A stretch of 64,000 nucleotides of DNA from Azospirillum sp. TSH100. Its GTDB lineage: Bacteria > Pseudomonadota > Alphaproteobacteria > Azospirillales > Azospirillaceae. Positions 61,215-64,000 of this stretch are shown here, piece after piece. The DNA is taken from assembly GCF_004923295.1 (NCBI RefSeq), contig NZ_CP039637.1:248001-312000 (forward strand), given 5' to 3'. The notes under the pieces are model-generated. The model searched no databases, was not told where the DNA came from, and saw nothing but the letters and a program-made list of their open reading frames with translations. Numbering within the stretch: the stretch's first letter is position 1; each line of letters begins with the position of its first letter. A program made the position numbers and the translations under genes.

Positions 61215-62300
61215 TTATTGGGCAGTGCCGAGAGTGCCTGCAATCAAGGCACCGGCCATCGGTGAGACGATCCCCGACAGTTCCTGGTGGTATCGGTTCA
61301 GCGCGCTATGCGCCTCTTCCTCCAGTGCTTCGCGCTCGGTCGATTCCCAAAGCTTGAGCGCTACCAACTCGATAGCCAGACCGGCACCCAGCACCGTCGC
61401 TCCGGCTGCCGCGCTGATCAGGAAGGGCGCGGTTTCCGCCAGCGACACCGGAGCCACCGCCAGGACTGTCGGCTCGACGACGACACCAACACCGCGCCGC
61501 GCTGCCTGTCGGCCCGCCATGACCAGCGCCTCACGCTGCCCCAGCCAACCGACCTCGTCATTGGGGTCTGACACCGGCAGCGCCGGACGGACGGAAGACA
61601 TGGGAGGGAGGCCGAGTGCGTCGGCCTCGGACACCATGACGGCGACCGGCGCGCCGGTTGATGCCCCGCCGCGCTCTTGAGCCAGCCGGTCCAGCGCGAT
61701 CCGGCGTTCGGCGATGAAGGCCTCCCGTTGCCTTGTGGCGTTCAGCGTCACCTCGTCCATCGCCTGGGTAAGCCGCGTGCGCACCATGACCGGCTTCAGG
61801 ACCATCTCGCGGAAACGCTCGGCTACCGCGACCTTAACGGCCGATTCAGGATCGGTGCCGCTGACGACGCCGCTGACCGCGGTAAATGTCAGGCGATAGG
61901 TGGTGAAAAAGGAAAAGCGCCATCCGACGAAGGCCGGGATCTCCGCCCGCATGACGGCGGTCGTCTCGTCGATGGCAGTCCGCAGCCGCGCCTCGGCATC
62001 CTCGGTGGCGGTCACCGTCGCGCGGACACGGGCAAAACGCGTTTCGGCGAGGAATGCCTCCCAGTCGGATCTGGCCATCACAACCGGCGGCGCCGGGTCT
62101 CCGGTCCGCCCGCTGCGCACGATTGCGACCGGTTCGTCCAGCACCCTACCGGGGCTGGCCGAGTCCAGCTTGGCGGATTGGGCCATCGCTGGTGCACAGA
62201 CAGCACTTGCCGTGGCGATCGCAGCCAGCAGCCCAAGTCCGACGATGCGCCTCACGGCTGTCACCATGGGGCGGTGCCGCGGCAACAGGAGATCGAGCAT
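61215..62300 (-). CDS. Exported protein with C-terminal membrane helix, unknown
   Basis: A protein of about 361 residues. The start at 62300 is 20 bases after the preceding stop; 62267 is an alternative giving a neater signal peptide (IVGLGLLAAIATASAVCAPAMA). A periplasmic region of about 250 residues, mostly helical, has no recognised domain; it includes AFVGWRFSFFTTYRLTFTAVSG. One hydrophobic helix follows (FLISAAAGATVLGAGLAIELVALKL) and then an acidic helix of roughly 45 residues. The longer open frame to 62990 is a shadow of the gene at 62321. The gene is last in a minus-strand set with the coiled-coil protein B and the MlaE-like permease. Confidence 0.77.
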   Translation of the reverse strand: MLDLLLPRHRPMVTAVRRIVGLGLLAAIATASAVCAPAMAQSAKLDSASPGRVLDEPVAIVRSGRTGDPAPPVVMARSDWEAFLAETRFARVRATVTATEDAEARLRTAIDETTAVMRAEIPAFVGWRFSFFTTYRLTFTAVSGVVSGTDPESAVKVAVAERFREMVLKPVMVRTRLTQAMDEVTLNATRQREAFIAERRIALDRLAQERGGASTGAPVAVMVSEADALGLPPMSSVRPALPVSDPNDEVGWLGQREALVMAGRQAARRGVGVVVEPTVLAVAPVSLAETAPFLISAAAGATVLGAGLAIELVALKLWESTEREALEEEAHSALNRYHQELSGIVSPMAGALIAGTLGTAQ

Positions 62301-62320
62301 CCGAACGCCATGGATACCGG

Positions 62321-63199
62321 TCAGGTCCGGTTCAGGAAGCGGCCAAGGGTGGTGGCGACATACTCGGCGATGATGTCGTCGGCCTGATTGGCCGCCAGCC
62401 GTGCTTGCGCCTGTCCAAGCCATGGCCGCACCGCTGCCGCCGCGTCGCCTTCCAGTGCAGCGAGGATCTCTACGGCACCATGCAGGTCGTTTTCCGCCAG
62501 CCGGGCCTGCGCCCGTGCCGCGATGCTGGACGGCCGTTCCGGATGCGCCGCTTCCTCCGCCGGGGCCGGGTCCTTCGACCAGCCCGTGAAGTTGGTCAGC
62601 CAATGCACCATGGATGGCCGGGTTTCGGTATAGGCCAGCATATCGGCCAGCCCGGCGAACTCGCGGCGCAATTGGAGTTCCAGCGGAATGCCGATACTGG
62701 AATAGGATTCGACGCTCTCCAGCAGCGGAGCCAGCGTGTCGAAGGTTCCACCGAAGGCCTTCACCACCTTCAGCTCGGCGTCGAAGGGCACCGGCCGCCG
62801 CATCATCCCGCGCAGCTGCAGCAGGGCAATGACGCGAACCTGCGTCTCCATGCCCGCCTCGGTAGCCTTGAAACCGGCCGTCTGTTTGTTGGTCTTTGCC
62901 ACGGCGTCGGTCAGCTCGGCCAAACGGCGGTCCAGTTCGGACAGCGACTGCACCAGCCTGCCGGTTTCCACATCCTGCCGGGCCTGCCATTCGACCCCCG
63001 GCGGACGCAGATGCAGGAAGCGGTAAACCGGCGGCGTCCAGTAAGGGGCGGTCACCGTCGCCGCCAGTGCCGCCAGCGCCACGAGCATGGCCGGGCGGCT
63101 GCTGCCGTCAGGACGGCGGGGCGGCAGGTCATCATGGCCATGATGGTGAGCAGGGGATGCCGGGGTGGCGCCGGCGTTGGAATCACTGTCGCTCGTCAT
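62321..63199 (-). CDS. Membrane-anchored coiled-coil protein B, paralogue of the protein encoded at 59102
   Basis: A 292-residue protein starting at the ATG at 63199 with GAGAG upstream. The N-terminal tail has a histidine patch (AHHHGHDD, residues 17-24), then a membrane helix (about 37-55), a coiled coil (about 75-118) and a helical C-terminal domain. Residues 127-144 (LLQLRGMMRRPVPFDAEL) and 222-273 (start RPSSIAARAQ, then PWLGQAQARLAANQA) align with protein A without gaps in these blocks. The pair diverged but kept order and spacing. The gene lies between the permease gene and the exported protein gene. Function unknown. Confidence 0.82.
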   Translation of the reverse strand: MTSDSDSNAGATPASPAHHHGHDDLPPRRPDGSSRPAMLVALAALAATVTAPYWTPPVYRFLHLRPPGVEWQARQDVETGRLVQSLSELDRRLAELTDAVAKTNKQTAGFKATEAGMETQVRVIALLQLRGMMRRPVPFDAELKVVKAFGGTFDTLAPLLESVESYSSIGIPLELQLRREFAGLADMLAYTETRPSMVHWLTNFTGWSKDPAPAEEAAHPERPSSIAARAQARLAENDLHGAVEILAALEGDAAAAVRPWLGQAQARLAANQADDIIAEYVATTLGRFLNRT

Positions 63200-63292
63200 G
63201 ACCACGGCTCTCAGTTGTATAATGCGCTCATACTGTACCGCATATATCCATCGCGCGCACCACACGAAAGCGCTTGCGAATGAGTGTCGGAA

Positions 63293-64000
63293 TTACAGTG
63301 TCAGAACCGAGATCACGGCGTGGACCAGCAGCGTCAGGGTGACGCCGACGATGATCGACCGCGCGATGGCGGCATTGATCTCCAGCACCGACTCCTTGCG
63401 GCCGCCGCCGATGACGATGGCCGCCGCACCGGCCAGCAGGGCGCTGAGCCCGACCTTCAGCAGGACCCATCCCATCCGGGGGGTCACATGGTCGCCTTCC
63501 AGGATCAGCTTCTGGAAGAACTGCTCGCGCCACAGCTCGAAATTCTGCTGTGGGAACTGGATGTGCCATGTCTGCATCGAACTCCAGCTCGCCACACCCA
63601 GCGACAGCACCAGCAGCATCAGCGCCCCCATCACCATGTTGATGAGGATGGCCGAATAGATGTAGGTGCGCGCGGTGATCCCCAGATTGTCCATCGCCTT
63701 GAACTGCGAGGACAGCACGCGGTTGCCGATGTCGGCGGCGATGATGGCGTTGTTGCGCGCCACGAACAGGATGCTGGAGATCAACGGCACCGCCACCGTG
63801 CCCTGGACCAGACCCAGCCCGACCAGTGTTTCGTCATGCAGCAGTGATTTCAGGTAACCGCCGAAGGAGTTGTAGTGAAAGCCGAACCACATCGAGACGA
63901 ATCCCATGATGAGCGCCCCCGCTCCCATGTAGATCAGCATCAGTGGCGACACGCACAATTCCCAGAAATACTCTGCCATGTAGCGGCCGAACCAGTAGAG
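63293..64000 (-). CDS. MlaE-like ABC permease, N-terminus cut by window edge
   Basis: The frame is open through the right edge; at least 235 residues are encoded here, and the Met at 63979 is probably internal because the frame continues as LYWFGRY before it. Several membrane helices are present. The segment ARNNAIIAADIGNRVLSSQFKAMDNLGI matches the cytoplasmic coupling region of MlaE permeases (E/DIG......Q..A...LG), and the last two helices with GGGRKESVLEINAAIARSIIVGVTLTLLVHA match the MlaE C-terminus. MlaE proteins move phospholipids or other lipids between membranes with an MCE protein and an ATPase, which would be encoded beyond the window. Confidence 0.75.
   Translation of the reverse strand, partial: LYWFGRYMAEYFWELCVSPLMLIYMGAGALIMGFVSMWFGFHYNSFGGYLKSLLHDETLVGLGLVQGTVAVPLISSILFVARNNAIIAADIGNRVLSSQFKAMDNLGITARTYIYSAILINMVMGALMLLVLSLGVASWSSMQTWHIQFPQQNFELWREQFFQKLILEGDHVTPRMGWVLLKVGLSALLAGAAAIVIGGGRKESVLEINAAIARSIIVGVTLTLLVHAVISVLTL

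Noticed and set aside
59102..63199. Calling protein A or B a true Mic60
   Set aside because: The layout is similar, but length is short, heme-gene context is missing and I cannot run a profile search; I kept it as a resemblance.

Overview
The window is GC-rich, almost fully coding bacterial DNA carrying catabolic and transport genes. ABC uptake systems of the peptide, CUT1 sugar and CUT2 sugar types, several DAO-type flavoenzymes, GntR/IclR/Lrp regulators and a non-phosphorylative aldose pathway together suggest an alphaproteobacterium, most likely Azospirillum or another Rhodospirillales member, perhaps a chromid or megaplasmid. That assignment is inference from gene content. I saw no rRNA, tRNA, CRISPR array, insertion sequence or phage gene.

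Region 1 (1-22.9 kb) is nitrogen compound and organic acid catabolism. A DAO flavoenzyme (cut by the left edge) is divergent from an Lrp/AsnC regulator. A minus-strand series follows: tandem-GNAT protein, class III aminotransferase, HAD hydrolase, peptide/opine-type binding protein, two permeases and a fused double ATPase. A second HAD and a second flavoenzyme run on the plus strand to a strong bidirectional terminator. A six-gene minus-strand block comes next (M20 deacylase, hydroxyacid reductase, cupin, aldehyde dehydrogenase, tartrate/malate-type dehydrogenase, succinate-semialdehyde dehydrogenase), then a second tandem-GNAT protein and a DMT exporter.

Region 2 (21.8-28.9 kb) holds a DAO flavoenzyme divergent from hydantoinase/oxoprolinase A and B genes, which are followed by a small [2Fe-2S] protein and an FAD/[2Fe-2S] protein. 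The DAO protein and the last two look like the three subunits of an HcnABC/opine-oxidase type dehydrogenase split around the hydantoinase pair. An inverted repeat lies in the divergent gap.

Region 3 (28.9-33.8 kb) has a GntR regulator, a hydroxylysine-kinase-like phosphotransferase and a phospho-lyase-like class III enzyme. They are divergent from a 3-hydroxyacyl-CoA-type dehydrogenase and an Asp/Glu racemase-family protein. Two copies of the palindrome TGATGCATCA mark likely GntR operators.

Region 4 (33.8-51.7 kb) has two converging operons for L-fucose/D-arabinose-type (D-threo) aldoses. The plus operon encodes a CUT1 transporter, an aldose dehydrogenase, a FucU mutarotase and a XylX-like 2-keto-3-deoxy acid dehydratase. 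The minus operon encodes an IclR regulator, a 2-keto-3-deoxyfuconate-dehydrogenase-like SDR, a CUT2 transporter, a second aldose dehydrogenase, a lactonase and a UxaA-family dehydratase. A GntR plus a DapA-family lyase are divergent from the plus operon across a palindromic operator.

Region 5 (51.9-64 kb) is envelope related. A CusA/CzcA-family RND pump is encoded with an unusually long adaptor and a small unknown membrane protein. Beyond it lies a poorly described locus: two small glycine/alanine-rich exported proteins, two mutually homologous anchored coiled-coil proteins of mitofilin-like layout, a membrane-anchored TPR protein, an exported protein with a C-terminal membrane anchor, and an MlaE-like permease cut by the right edge. 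This last locus is the best candidate for an undescribed system.
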